Origin: CAWEHU01 sp963808965 | GTDB taxonomy: Bacteria; Pseudomonadota; Alphaproteobacteria; Acetobacterales; Acetobacteraceae | DNA length: 64,000 nucleotides | Direction of reading: 5' to 3' | Assembly (NCBI GenBank): GCA_963808965.1 | Contig: CAWEHU010000017.1 | Span: forward strand, 124,001-188,000 | Part shown: piece by piece, positions 1 through 7,859 of the stretch | How the letters are laid out: the number at the start of each line of letters is the position of its first letter | How positions within the stretch are numbered: position 1 is the stretch's first letter | Notes under the pieces: model-generated | What the model was told of the DNA's origin: nothing | Database searches by the model: none | The model's input: the letters and a program-made list of their open reading frames with translations, nothing else | Position numbers and translations under genes: made by a program

Positions 1-596
1 CTCCTGCATCTCGATCAGGTGCAGGTTGTCGCCGCGCGTACCGAGGAGCGCGACGGTTATGCCGCGGTGCAGCTCGGCTGGGGCCGCGCCAAGGTGAAGA
101 ACGTGTCGAAGCCGAATCGCGGTCACTTCGCGAAAGCAAAGGTGGAGCCGAAGGCGAAGCTCGCCGAGTTCCGTGTCGCGCCGGACGCGCTGCTCGAGCC
201 CGGCGCCACGCTTAGCGCCGCGCATTTCGCCGTTGGCCAGAAGGTCGACGTCTGCGGCATCACCAAAGGCAAGAGCTTCGCCGGTGCTATGAAGCGCTGG
301 AACTTCTCCGGCCTGGAGGCCAGCCACGGCGTCTCGATCAGCCATCGCAGCCACGGCTCGACCGGCAACCGTCAGGATCCGGCAAGACATTCAAGAACAA
401 GAAGATGGCCGGACATCTCGGCGTCGAGCGGGTGACGACGCTCAATGTCGAAGTGGCCGGCGTGGATGCGGACAAGGGGCTGCTCATGATCAAGGGCGCG
501 GTGCCCGGGGCGAAGGGCGGCTTCGTGCTCGTGCGCGACGCCGTGAAGCGCGCGCGGCCTGCGGACGCGCCGTATCCGGCCGCGCTGGCCGGCTGA
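1..596 (+). CDS. rplC: 50S ribosomal protein L3, 5'-truncated by window, one frameshift
   Basis: Large-subunit protein uL3, an early 23S rRNA binder. The frame is open from base 1, so the start lies outside the window. The first frame reads through the conserved segment around SHGSTGNRQDP (bases about 355-378). The continuation with KNKKMAGHLGVERVTTLNVEV is one frame over and ends at TGA 594-596. At about base 381 the sequence has two G where the protein needs three, so one base appears to be missing. L3 is essential and all neighbours are intact, so a sequencing error is the best reading. It is the first gene here of the S10 operon and is followed 10 bp later by rplD. Confidence 0.93.
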
Positions 597-606
597 GGAC
601 CGAGCG

Positions 607-1221
607 ATGCAGATCGAGATCACCACCCTGGACAATGGCCGCGCGGGCGCGCTCGAATTGCCCGACGAGATTTTCGCGGCCTCGCCGCGCGCCGATATCA
701 TGGCGCGCGTCGTCCATTGGCAACTCTCCAAGCGACGGGCCGGGACGCACAAGACGAAGGGGCTGAGCGAAGTCTCGGGGACGACGAAGAAGCCGTATCG
801 CCAGAAGGGCACCGGCAATGCGCGCCAGGGCAGCCTTCGTGCGCCGCAATTCCGCACGGGCGGAGTGGTGCATGGACCCGTCGTGCGCGATCACGGCTAC
901 TCGCTGCCGAAGAAGGTCCGCCGTCTCGGCCTCATCTCGGCGCTGTCGCAGAAGCAGGCTGACGGCAAGCTGGTCGTGTTGGAATCGGCCGACGGCACGG
1001 CCAAGACGAAGGAGCTGGCGGCGAAGCTGAAGGCGCTCGGCTGGAAGTCCGCGCTGATCGTCGACCGCGCCGTGGACGAGAGCTTCCGCCGGGCGAGCCG
1101 CAACATTCCGCACGTCGATGTGCTGCCGACTGTCGGCGCGAACGTGTACGACATCCTGAAGCACGACGTGCTGGTCATTACCGCGGCCGGTGTCGAAGGG
1201 TTGAAGGAGCGCCTGGCATGA
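607..1221 (+). CDS. rplD: 50S ribosomal protein L4
   Basis: Protein uL4 of the large subunit, 204 residues, which lines the exit tunnel; in enterobacteria it also represses the S10 operon. The typical signature with GTGNARQGSLRAPQFRTGG lies near residues 67-86, with the extended loop around it. ATG 607 follows a GAGGACCGAGCG leader after the rplC stop. Its last codons overlap the rplW start in an ATGA junction (1218-1221), which implies translational coupling. Confidence 0.98.
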   Translation: MQIEITTLDNGRAGALELPDEIFAASPRADIMARVVHWQLSKRRAGTHKTKGLSEVSGTTKKPYRQKGTGNARQGSLRAPQFRTGGVVHGPVVRDHGYSLPKKVRRLGLISALSQKQADGKLVVLESADGTAKTKELAAKLKALGWKSALIVDRAVDESFRRASRNIPHVDVLPTVGANVYDILKHDVLVITAAGVEGLKERLA

Positions 1222-1553
1222 GCGGAACGGAAGCGGTCGCAAAACGCAAGCCGCAGCTTTCGCGCGAGGCGATGTACAACATCATTCGTAGCCCGCTCAT
1301 CACCGAGAAGGCGACCATGCTCTCTGAGAAGAGCCAGGTCGTGTTCCGCGTCGCGATCGACGCGACCAAGCCGGAAATCAAGGCGGCGGTCGAGGGTTTG
1401 TTCGGCGTCAAGGTGGTTGCGGTGAACACGCTCGTGCAGAAGGGCAAGACGAAGCGGTTCAAGGGCCGCCCCGGTGTGCGGAGCGACGTGAAGAAGGCCT
1501 TCGTAAAGCTGGCCGAGGGTCAGACGATCGACCTCACCACGGGCTTGGCGTAA
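1218..1553 (+). CDS. rplW: 50S ribosomal protein L23
   Basis: Protein uL23, 111 residues, at the tunnel exit where it docks signal recognition particle and trigger factor. The core begins with the YNIIRSPLITEKATML segment near residues 18-33 and contains the KTKRFKGRPG loop that contacts rRNA. The N-terminal 17 residues are a short charged extension, common in alphaproteobacteria. It overlaps rplD by 4 bp and is followed 15 bp later by rplB. Confidence 0.98.
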   Translation: MSGTEAVAKRKPQLSREAMYNIIRSPLITEKATMLSEKSQVVFRVAIDATKPEIKAAVEGLFGVKVVAVNTLVQKGKTKRFKGRPGVRSDVKKAFVKLAEGQTIDLTTGLA

Positions 1554-1568
1554 GGCGGGCGAGAGCAG

Positions 1569-2399
1569 ATGGCACTCAGGAACTTCAATCCGGTCACGCC
1601 CAGCCTGCGCGGCACCATCCTGGTGGATCGCAGCGAGCTGTGGAAGGGCAAGCCGGTCAAGACGCTGACCGAAGGCAAAATCGGCACCGGCGGGCGCAAC
1701 AACCACGGCCGCATCACCTCGCGCTTTCGCGGCGGCGGGCACAAGCAGGCTTATCGCTACGTCGATTTCAAACGTCGAAAGCACGATGTTCCGGCGCTCG
1801 TGGAGCGGCTGGAATACGATCCGAACCGCACGGCGTTCATCGCCCTGATCAAGTACCAAGACGGGGAGCTGTCGTATATTCTCGCACCGCAGCGGCTGCG
1901 CGCGGGCGATAGCGTGGTGTCCGGTCTGCGGGCCGATATCAAGCCGGGCAACGCCATGCCTCTCGCGGCGATTCCGGTTGGCACGATCGTCCACAATATC
2001 GAGATGAAGGTCGGTGCGGGCGGCAAGATCGCGCGCGCGGCGGGCACTTACGCGCAGTTGGTCGGCAAGGACGCGGGCTACGCACAGGTCAAGCTCATGA
2101 GCGGCGAGTTGCGTGTGGTTCGGGCGGAGTGCATGGCGACCATCGGCGCCGTGTCCAACCCGGACAACATGAACCAGAGCATCGGCAAGGCCGGCCGCCA
2201 GCGTTGGCTGGGCAAGCGGCCGCATAACCGCGGCGTCGTGATGAACCCGGTGGACCATCCGCATGGCGGCGGCGAGGGCCGCACATCCGGGGGGCGGCAT
2301 CCTGTCACGCCCTGGGGCAAGCCGACCAAGGGCTACAAGACGCGATCGAACAAGCGGACGGACGGTCTGATCGTCCGCCGCCGAAACAAGGGTAAATGA
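1569..2399 (+). CDS. rplB: 50S ribosomal protein L2
   Basis: Protein uL2, 276 residues, needed for subunit joining and close to the peptidyl transferase centre. It starts MALRNFNPVTPSLRG and carries the conserved C-terminal motif MNPVDHPHGGGEGR near residues 224-237, including the functionally important histidine in DHPHGGGEG. Length is normal for bacteria. It lies between rplW (15 bp) and rpsS (21 bp) in the S10 operon order. Confidence 0.98.
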   Translation: MALRNFNPVTPSLRGTILVDRSELWKGKPVKTLTEGKIGTGGRNNHGRITSRFRGGGHKQAYRYVDFKRRKHDVPALVERLEYDPNRTAFIALIKYQDGELSYILAPQRLRAGDSVVSGLRADIKPGNAMPLAAIPVGTIVHNIEMKVGAGGKIARAAGTYAQLVGKDAGYAQVKLMSGELRVVRAECMATIGAVSNPDNMNQSIGKAGRQRWLGKRPHNRGVVMNPVDHPHGGGEGRTSGGRHPVTPWGKPTKGYKTRSNKRTDGLIVRRRNKGK

Positions 2400-2420
2400 C
2401 CATGTGGGGGAAGGGCTGAG

Positions 2421-2699
2421 ATGGCTCGCTCCGTCTGGAAGGGTCCGTTCGTGGACGGGTACCTGCTCAACAAGGCCGATGCGGCGCGTGCGTCCGGTCG
2501 CAACGAGATCATCAGGACGTGGTCGCGGCGCTCGACGATCCTGCCGCAATTCGTCGGCCTGACCTTCGGCGTCTACAACGGCCACAAATTCCTGCCGGTG
2601 CAAGTGACCGAGAACATGGTGGGCCACAAGCTCGGCGAGTTCTCGCCGACGCGGACCTTCCAGGGCCACTCGGGCGACAAGAAGGCGAGGCGGGGCTGA
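2421..2699 (+). CDS. rpsS: 30S ribosomal protein S19
   Basis: Protein uS19 of the small-subunit head, 92 residues, partner of S13. It starts MARSVWKGPFVDGYLL and has the conserved GHKLGEFSPTRTFQGHSGDKK tail near residues 68-88. A GGGGGAAGGGCTGAG stretch precedes ATG 2421. The stop is followed directly by ATG of rplV (2701). Confidence 0.98.
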   Translation: MARSVWKGPFVDGYLLNKADAARASGRNEIIRTWSRRSTILPQFVGLTFGVYNGHKFLPVQVTENMVGHKLGEFSPTRTFQGHSGDKKARRG

Positions 2700-2700
2700 G

Positions 2701-3096
2701 ATGAGCAAGCCGAATCATCCGCGCACGTTGGCTGAAACGGAGGCGCAGGCGATCGTGCGCAATCTGCGTGTCAGCCCGCGCAAGCTGAACCTGGTCGCCG
2801 GGTTGATCCGGAACCTTCCCGCCGCCGACGCGGTCGCGACGCTGACGTTCAGCAAGCGCCGCATCGCGCAGCAGGTGAAGAAGGCCTTGGAAAGCGCGAT
2901 CGCCAATGCCGAGAACAACCACCAGCTCGACGTGGATCGGCTGATCGTGTCTCGCGCCGAGGTCGGCCGCTCCATTGTGATGAAGCGGTTTCATGCGCGC
3001 GGACGCGGACGCGCCTCGCGCGTCGAGAAATGGTTCAGCCATCTCAAGATCGTGGTGGCCGAGCGGGCGCAGCAAACCGGGCGGGAGGCGGCATAA
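2701..3096 (+). CDS. rplV: 50S ribosomal protein L22
   Basis: Protein uL22, 131 residues, whose long beta-hairpin lines the exit tunnel (the site of macrolide resistance mutations in other species). The body includes VSPRKLNLVAGLIR near residues 26-39 and the C-terminal hairpin RFHARGRGRASRVEKWFSHL near 100-119. The start is one base after the rpsS stop, which indicates coupled translation. The N-terminus is slightly longer than in E. coli. Confidence 0.98.
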   Translation: MSKPNHPRTLAETEAQAIVRNLRVSPRKLNLVAGLIRNLPAADAVATLTFSKRRIAQQVKKALESAIANAENNHQLDVDRLIVSRAEVGRSIVMKRFHARGRGRASRVEKWFSHLKIVVAERAQQTGREAA

Positions 3097-3099
3097 CCG

Positions 3100-3777
3100 A
3101 TGGGTCACAAAGTCAATCCGATCGGGCTCCGACTCGGAATCAACCGCACCTGGGACAGCCGCTGGTTCGCCGGAGCTGACTATTCCAAACTGCTGCACGA
3201 GGATCTCAAGCTGCGCGGCCATTTGCGCGGGAAGCTCTCGGGCGCGGGCGTTTCGCGCGTGGTGATCGAGCGGCCGGCGAAGAAGCCGCGGGTCACGATC
3301 TACGCGGCGCGGCCGGGCGTGGTGATCGGCAAGAAGGGACAGGATATCGAGGTGTTGCGCCGCGACCTCGCCAAGATGGCGAAGGCCGAGGTGGCGCTGA
3401 ACATCGTCGAGATCCGCAAGCCGGAGATCGACGCGCAGCTCGTCGCGGAGAACATCGCGCAGCAGCTCGAGCGTCGGGTTGCCTTCCGTCGGGCGATGAA
3501 GCGCGCCGTGCAGTCGGCCATGCGTCTCGGTGCGCAGGGCATCCGCATCAATTGCGGCGGCCGGCTCGGCGGCGCGGAGATCGCCCGCGTGGAGTGGTAT
3601 CGCGAGGGGCGCGTGCCGCTGCACACGCTGCGCGCGGACATCGATTTCGGAATCGCGACCGCGAAGACGACCTATGGCACCTGCGGCGTGAAGGTCTGGA
3701 TCTTCAAAGGCGAGATCATGGCGCATGACCCGACGGCGCAGGATCGGCGCGCCGCCGAGCAGGCGCCGCAACGGTGA
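3100..3777 (+). CDS. rpsC: 30S ribosomal protein S3
   Basis: Protein uS3, 225 residues, in the mRNA entry channel. The start MGHKVNPIGLRLGINRTW is diagnostic. A KH domain with the loop VVIGKKGQDIE sits near residues 74-84, and the C-terminal domain contains INCGGRLGGAEIAR. The gene begins 3 bp after rplV and keeps the S10 order rplV-rpsC-rplP. The tail after residue 205 is short and charged. Confidence 0.98.
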   Translation: MGHKVNPIGLRLGINRTWDSRWFAGADYSKLLHEDLKLRGHLRGKLSGAGVSRVVIERPAKKPRVTIYAARPGVVIGKKGQDIEVLRRDLAKMAKAEVALNIVEIRKPEIDAQLVAENIAQQLERRVAFRRAMKRAVQSAMRLGAQGIRINCGGRLGGAEIARVEWYREGRVPLHTLRADIDFGIATAKTTYGTCGVKVWIFKGEIMAHDPTAQDRRAAEQAPQR

Positions 3778-3801
3778 ATGGCGCGCTGAGGTAGACGGAA
3801 C

Positions 3802-4218
3802 ATGTTGCAACCTAAGCGCTCGAAGTATCGCAAGGCGCATAAGGGCCGCATTCACGGCCTCGCCAAGGGCGGGACCGCGCTGAATTTCGGCGCGTTCGGC
3901 CTAAAGGCGCTTGAGCCGGAGCGGGTGACCGCGCGGCAGATCGAAGCGTCTCGGCGCGCGATCACGCGCGCGATGAAGCGGGCCGGGCGCGTTTGGATCC
4001 GGGTGTTCCCGGACGTGCCGGTCTCCCGCAAGCCCGCCGAGGTCCGCATGGGTTCCGGCAAGGGCAGCCCGGAATACTGGGTCGTGCGCGTGAAGCCGGG
4101 CCGGATCCTGTTCGAGATCGATGGTGTTCCGGCGGAGCTGGCGCGCGAGGCGCTGACGCTGGGAGCGGCGAAGCTGCCGATCAAGACCAAGTTCGTCACC
4201 CGGATCGGGGAGGCGTGA
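3802..4218 (+). CDS. rplP: 50S ribosomal protein L16
   Basis: Protein uL16, 138 residues, near the A-site tRNA and central in late 50S assembly. The family start MLQPKRSKYRKAHKGR and the loop RMGSGKGSPEYWVVRVKPGRI near residues 77-97 are clear. Length is standard. It begins 24 bp after rpsC and is separated from rpmC by one base (TGA-G-ATG). Confidence 0.98.
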   Translation: MLQPKRSKYRKAHKGRIHGLAKGGTALNFGAFGLKALEPERVTARQIEASRRAITRAMKRAGRVWIRVFPDVPVSRKPAEVRMGSGKGSPEYWVVRVKPGRILFEIDGVPAELAREALTLGAAKLPIKTKFVTRIGEA

Positions 4219-4219
4219 G

Positions 4220-4477
4220 ATGGCGAAGGCCACGGTGAACAAGCCGAGCGACGTTCGCGCCAAGACGGCGGACGAGTTGACGACGCTGCTGCTCGATCTC
4301 CGGAAGGAGCAGTTCAATCTGCGTTTCCAGCGTGCGACCGGTCAGCAGGAGGGTGTCGGCCGCGTGCGGCAGGTGCGCCGCGAGATCGCGCGTGTGAAGA
4401 CCATCATGGCGGAAAAGAAAGCCTCCGCCACCGCCGCGGCGCCGGGATCGGCGCGCGAGCGGCAGATCAGTTCGTAA
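4220..4477 (+). CDS. rpmC: 50S ribosomal protein L29
   Basis: Protein uL29, 85 residues, a small helical hairpin at the tunnel exit beside L23. The core ELTTLLLDLRKEQFNLRFQ near residues 19-37 and the RRVRQ-like helix RVRQVRREIARVKTIMAEK are typical. The C-terminal 20 residues (Ala/Ser-rich) extend beyond the usual 65-70 residues. It lies between rplP and rpsQ. Confidence 0.97.
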   Translation: MAKATVNKPSDVRAKTADELTTLLLDLRKEQFNLRFQRATGQQEGVGRVRQVRREIARVKTIMAEKKASATAAAPGSARERQISS

Positions 4478-4489
4478 GGAGAAGGGGCG

Positions 4490-4768
4490 ATGCCGAGGCG
4501 CGTCCTGACGGGGCGAGTGACGAGCGACAAGATGGACAAGACCGTGACGGTCTCGGTCGATCGCCGCGTCATGCACCCGTTGTACAAGAAGTTCATCCGG
4601 CGCTCGAAGAACTACGCCGCCCACGACGAAGCCAATCTGTGCAAGATCGGCGACATGGTGCGGATCGAGGAGTGCCGGCCCATCAGCAAGCGCAAGACGT
4701 GGATCGTGGTGGAGCGCAACGGGCAGCCGCTCGGCGCGGAAACGCCGGCCATTCCCGCGCAAGGCTGA
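4490..4768 (+). CDS. rpsQ: 30S ribosomal protein S17
   Basis: Protein uS17, 92 residues, an OB-fold 16S rRNA binder. It shows MPRRVLTGRVTSDKMDKTVTV at the N-terminus and the conserved HPLYKKFIRRSKNYAAHDE segment near residues 29-47, followed by DMVRIEECRPISKRK. A GGAGAAGGGGCG ribosome binding site precedes ATG 4490. It is the last gene of the S10-type block before rplN. Confidence 0.98.
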   Translation: MPRRVLTGRVTSDKMDKTVTVSVDRRVMHPLYKKFIRRSKNYAAHDEANLCKIGDMVRIEECRPISKRKTWIVVERNGQPLGAETPAIPAQG

Positions 4769-4779
4769 GGAGGTAGGCG

Positions 4780-5148
4780 ATGATCCATCCCGAGACCAAC
4801 CTCGAAGTCGCCGACAATTCCGGCGCTCGGCGGGTGCAGTGCATCAAGGTGCTGGGCGGTTCCAAGCGGAAGACCGCCTCGGTCGGCGACGTGATCGTGG
4901 TCTCCGTCAAAGAGGCGATTCCGCGCGGCAAGGTGAAGAAGGGCGACGTGCATCAGGCGGTGATCGTGCGCACGAGCTTCCCGGTGCGCCGTGCGGATGG
5001 CAGCGCGATCCGGTTCGACCGCAACGCCGCGGTGCTCATCAACAAGCAGCAGGAGCCGATCGGCACTCGCATCTTCGGCCCGGTGGTGCGCGAGCTGCGC
5101 GGCAAGCGGTTCATGAAGATCATCTCGCTTGCGCCGGAGGTACTCTAA
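4780..5148 (+). CDS. rplN: 50S ribosomal protein L14
   Basis: Protein uL14, 122 residues, at the subunit interface. The signature NSGARRVQCIKVLGGSKR is near residues 14-31 and the C-terminus ends REL-RGKRFMKIISLAPEVL. A GAGGAGGTAGGCG ribosome binding site precedes ATG 4780. Its stop TAA directly abuts ATG of rplX, so the two are coupled. Confidence 0.98.
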   Translation: MIHPETNLEVADNSGARRVQCIKVLGGSKRKTASVGDVIVVSVKEAIPRGKVKKGDVHQAVIVRTSFPVRRADGSAIRFDRNAAVLINKQQEPIGTRIFGPVVRELRGKRFMKIISLAPEVL

Positions 5149-5469
5149 ATGGCCGCGCGTATCCGGAAGGGCGACACGGTGGAAGTGATCACCGGGGCCG
5201 AGAAGGGGCGACGCGGCGAGGTGCTGCGGGTGATGCCGAAGGAGAATCGCGCGGTGGTGCAGGGCGTGCGGATGGCGCGCAAGCACACCAAGCCGCGCGG
5301 CATGGGTCAGCCCGGCGGCATCGTCGAGCAGGAGGCGGCGATCCACCTCTCCAACCTGATGCTGGTCGATCCCAAGAGCGAGAAAAAGATACGGGTCGGT
5401 TTCCGCGTACTCGATGATGGCCGCAAGGTTCGCATCGCGCGTGCGACCGGCGATGTGATCGAGGGCTGA
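5149..5469 (+). CDS. rplX: 50S ribosomal protein L24
   Basis: Protein uL24, 106 residues, an assembly initiator with a KOW domain. The KOW motif GDTVEVITGAEKGRRGEVL is at residues 8-26. The alphaproteobacterial central segment (KHTKPRGMGQPGGIVEQEA) and the C-terminal DGRKVRIARATGDVI are present. It starts with no gap after rplN and is followed 9 bp later by rplE. Confidence 0.98.
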   Translation: MAARIRKGDTVEVITGAEKGRRGEVLRVMPKENRAVVQGVRMARKHTKPRGMGQPGGIVEQEAAIHLSNLMLVDPKSEKKIRVGFRVLDDGRKVRIARATGDVIEG

Positions 5470-5478
5470 GGACGAGCG

Positions 5479-6036
5479 ATGAGCGAGACGCGAGAGATCC
5501 CTCGTCTCCAGAAAATGTATCTGGAGAACGTGCGAGCGAGCCTGCAAAAGGAATTCGGCTACAAGAACCCGATGCAGGTACCGAAGCTCACGAAGATCGT
5601 CATCAACATGGGCGTGGGCGAGGCGGCGGCGGACCAGAAAAAGCTGGATTCCGCGGTTGCGGAGCTGACCCAGATCAGCGGGCAGAAGCCGGTGAAAACG
5701 CTGGCGAAGAAGGCCATCGCGGGTTTCAAGATCCGCAAGGGTTTGCCGATCGGCTGCAAGGTGACGCTCCGCAAGGCTCGGATGTACGAGTTCATGGACC
5801 GGCTCGTCACCGTGGCGCTGCCGCGCGTGCGCGATTTCCGCGGTATCGCGGGTAAGGGTTTCGACGGACGCGGCAATTTCGCCATGGGAATGAAGGAGCA
5901 GATCGTGTTCCCCGAGATCAACTACGACAAGGTGGACGCGATCCGCGGCATGGACATCGTGTTCGTGACCACGGCGAAGACCGATGCGGAGGCGAAAGCT
6001 CTGCTGAAGGCCTTCGACCTCCCGTTCGCGAGCTGA
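5479..6036 (+). CDS. rplE: 50S ribosomal protein L5
   Basis: Protein uL5, 185 residues, which binds 5S rRNA in the central protuberance. Diagnostic segments are KLTKIVINMGVGEA near residues 36-49, PVKTLAKKAIAGFKIRKG near 71-88 and the C-terminal GMDIVFVTTAKTDAEAKALL. GGACGAGCG precedes ATG 5479. A 70 bp gap, relatively large for this operon, separates it from rpsN. Confidence 0.98.
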   Translation: MSETREIPRLQKMYLENVRASLQKEFGYKNPMQVPKLTKIVINMGVGEAAADQKKLDSAVAELTQISGQKPVKTLAKKAIAGFKIRKGLPIGCKVTLRKARMYEFMDRLVTVALPRVRDFRGIAGKGFDGRGNFAMGMKEQIVFPEINYDKVDAIRGMDIVFVTTAKTDAEAKALLKAFDLPFAS

Positions 6037-6106
6037 CCGATGAACACCGACAGAGAGTTTGGAAGACCGCCGGGCGATCCCGGCAGGTTCCGGAGGTAGG
6101 AACAGG

Positions 6107-6412
6107 ATGGCCAAGACGTCTCAGGTCAACCGGAATGGCAAGCGCGAGCGGATGGCGAAGCGCGACAAAGGCAAGCGCGCCGAGCTGAAGGCGATCGTGA
6201 TGGATCGCTCGCTGCCGGTCGAGGACAGGTTCACGGCCTCCCTCAAGCTCGCGCAGCTGCCTCGCAACGGCGCGGCGGTGCGGGTGCGGCTCCGCTGCAC
6301 GCTGACCGGGCGCTCGCGCGGCAACTATCGCAAGTTCAAGATATGCCGCGTGGTATTGAGGGAGCTTGGAGGCTCCGGGCAGCTTCCCGGCATGGTCAAG
6401 GCGAGCTGGTAA
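6107..6412 (+). CDS. rpsN: 30S ribosomal protein S14
   Basis: Protein uS14, 101 residues. I take ATG 6107 because GGAGGTAGG lies just upstream and the protein then begins MAKTSQVNRNGKRERMAKR, the normal family start; an upstream in-frame start at 6059 would add 16 residues without homology. It is the long, zinc-free type: the C-terminal region RCTLTGRSRGNYRKFKICR has none of the CxxC pairs of the short zinc form. It is followed by rpsH after 17 bp. Confidence 0.96.
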   Translation: MAKTSQVNRNGKRERMAKRDKGKRAELKAIVMDRSLPVEDRFTASLKLAQLPRNGAAVRVRLRCTLTGRSRGNYRKFKICRVVLRELGGSGQLPGMVKASW

Positions 6413-6429
6413 GGGGAGGAAGCAGGCAC

Positions 6430-6828
6430 ATGGCGCTTTCCGATCCCCTGGGCGATATGCTGACTCGCATCCGCAACGCGCAGCGCGCACGCCATACCTC
6501 GTGCGTCGCGCCGGCATCGAGGCTGCGGGCCAACGTGCTGGACGTGCTCAAGCGCGAGGGCTTCATTCGCGGCTTCTCGGCCGAGGAGCTGCGGCCCGGC
6601 GTGGCGCAGCTCCGTATCGAGCTCAAGTACAATGAGGGCGAACCGGTCATCAAGGAGATCACGCGGATCTCCAAGCCGGGGCGGCGTGTCTACTCCAAGA
6701 TCAAGGAGCTGCCGAGGGTCTATGCGGGTCTCGGTGTTTCCATCCTCTCGACGCCGCGCGGCGTCATGAGCGACGCTGAAGCACGTGCCGCGAATGTCGG
6801 GGGCGAAATCCTGTGCCGCGTATTCTGA
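6430..6828 (+). CDS. rpsH: 30S ribosomal protein S8
   Basis: Protein uS8, 132 residues, a central-domain 16S binder; in E. coli it represses the spc operon. Start ATG 6430 follows GGGGAGGAAGC and gives MALSDPLGDMLTRIRNAQ. The C-terminal signature with GVSILSTPRGVMSDAEAR and VGGEILCRVF is intact. It sits between rpsN and rplF as in other spc operons. Confidence 0.97.
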   Translation: MALSDPLGDMLTRIRNAQRARHTSCVAPASRLRANVLDVLKREGFIRGFSAEELRPGVAQLRIELKYNEGEPVIKEITRISKPGRRVYSKIKELPRVYAGLGVSILSTPRGVMSDAEARAANVGGEILCRVF

Positions 6829-6855
6829 TGGCGCTGTTTTCAGTGAGGCGGTGAC

Positions 6856-7389
6856 ATGTCGCGCGTAGGCAAATATCCGGTCGAGATCCCGGCGGGCGTG
6901 CAGGTCGCCATCGCCGGCCGGACACTCTCGGCCAAAGGCAAGCTCGGCGAGTTGAGGCTCGAGCTGACCGACCACGTCGAGGCGAGCGTCGAAGACAACA
7001 AGGTCGCCGTGCGCCCGCGCGGGAGCGAGCGGCAGGCTCGGATGATGTGGGGCACGACGCGGGCGCTGGTCGCCAGCATGGTGAAGGGTGTCTCCGAAGG
7101 TTATTCGAAGTCGATGGAGATTACCGGCACCGGCTTCCGCGCAGCGGTGCAGGGCAAGAATCTCGTGATGAACCTCGGCTATTCGCACGATGTCGTGTAT
7201 CCGGTGCCCGACGGCATCAAGATTACTTGCGAGCGTCCGACCGCGATCAAGGTGGAAGGCGTGGACAAGCGCCAGGTCGGCCAGGTGGCGGCCGAAATCC
7301 GCGGGTTCCGTCCGCCCGAACCGTACAAGGGCAAGGGCGTACGCTACGGCAACGAGGTAATCCGCCGGAAAGAGGGTAAGAAGAAGTGA
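6856..7389 (+). CDS. rplF: 50S ribosomal protein L6
   Basis: Protein uL6, 177 residues, two related domains near the sarcin-ricin loop. It begins MSRVGKYPVEIPAGVQV and ends with the conserved RPPEPYKGKGVRYGNEVIRRKEGKKK region. Length is standard. Downstream of the stop lies an unusual 33-bp tandem repeat before rplR, a spacing not seen elsewhere in this cluster. Confidence 0.98.
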   Translation: MSRVGKYPVEIPAGVQVAIAGRTLSAKGKLGELRLELTDHVEASVEDNKVAVRPRGSERQARMMWGTTRALVASMVKGVSEGYSKSMEITGTGFRAAVQGKNLVMNLGYSHDVVYPVPDGIKITCERPTAIKVEGVDKRQVGQVAAEIRGFRPPEPYKGKGVRYGNEVIRRKEGKKK

Positions 7390-7390
7390 G

Positions 7391-7477
7391 CGGCAGCGAA
7401 GCGCGAGCGAGAAGAGGCTTCTGCGGCAGCGAAGCGCGAGCGAGAAGAGGCTTCTGCGGCAGCGAAGCGCGAGCGGG
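7391..7477. repeat. 33-bp direct tandem repeat, about 2.6 copies
   Basis: Two identical 33-bp units (7391-7423 and 7424-7456) and a partial third (7457-7475, then diverging) fill the rplF-rplR gap. The unit begins CGGCAGCGAAGCGCGAGCGA. The unit length is a multiple of three, but the repeat starts after the rplF stop codon, so it is not translated as part of L6. Confidence 0.9.
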
Positions 7478-7483
7478 CGGACA

Positions 7484-7847
7484 ATGAGCGGCAACATCGA
7501 TATGCGCGAGCGCCGGCGCGTCGCGGCTGCGCTTCCAGCTGCGGCGTAAGGGCGGCGGTCGTCCGCGCCTCTCCGTGTTTCGCTCCGGCAAGCACATCTA
7601 CGCGCAGATCATCGACGACGAGGCGGGGCGTACGCTCGCGTCCGCATCCAGCCTCGACAAGTCGTTGCGCGAGACTTTGCGGACTGGTGCGGACAAGGAT
7701 GCGGCCTCCGCCGTCGGCAAATTGGTGGCCGAGCGGGCCGTCGCGGCGGGGGTCACGCAAGTCGTGTTCGATCGAGGCGCCTACCTGTACCACGGCCGGG
7801 TCAAAGCGCTGGCCGACGCCGCCCGCGAGGGCGGGCTGGCCTTCTGA
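7484..7847 (+). CDS. rplR: 50S ribosomal protein L18, one frameshift
   Basis: Protein uL18, which binds 5S rRNA together with L5. ATG 7484 gives MSGNIDMRERRRVA. The rest of the protein (LRFQLRRKGGGRPRLSVFRS and onwards to GGLAF, stop 7845-7847) is in another frame. The break is at about 7521-7527 in a GCG-rich stretch and corresponds to one extra or two missing bases. Rejoined, the protein has the usual length of about 120 residues and the conserved RPRLSVFRSGKHIYAQ segment. As an essential gene in an intact operon, this is most likely a sequence error. Confidence 0.93.
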
Positions 7848-7859
7848 GGGGAATAGCGA

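Noticed and set aside
897..2708. Long minus-strand frame opposite rplD-rplB-rpsS
   Set aside because: Spans three conserved ribosomal genes on the other strand; shadow frame.
7391..7477. CRISPR array for the repeats after rplF
   Set aside because: Units are directly adjacent with no spacers and there are no cas genes in the window.
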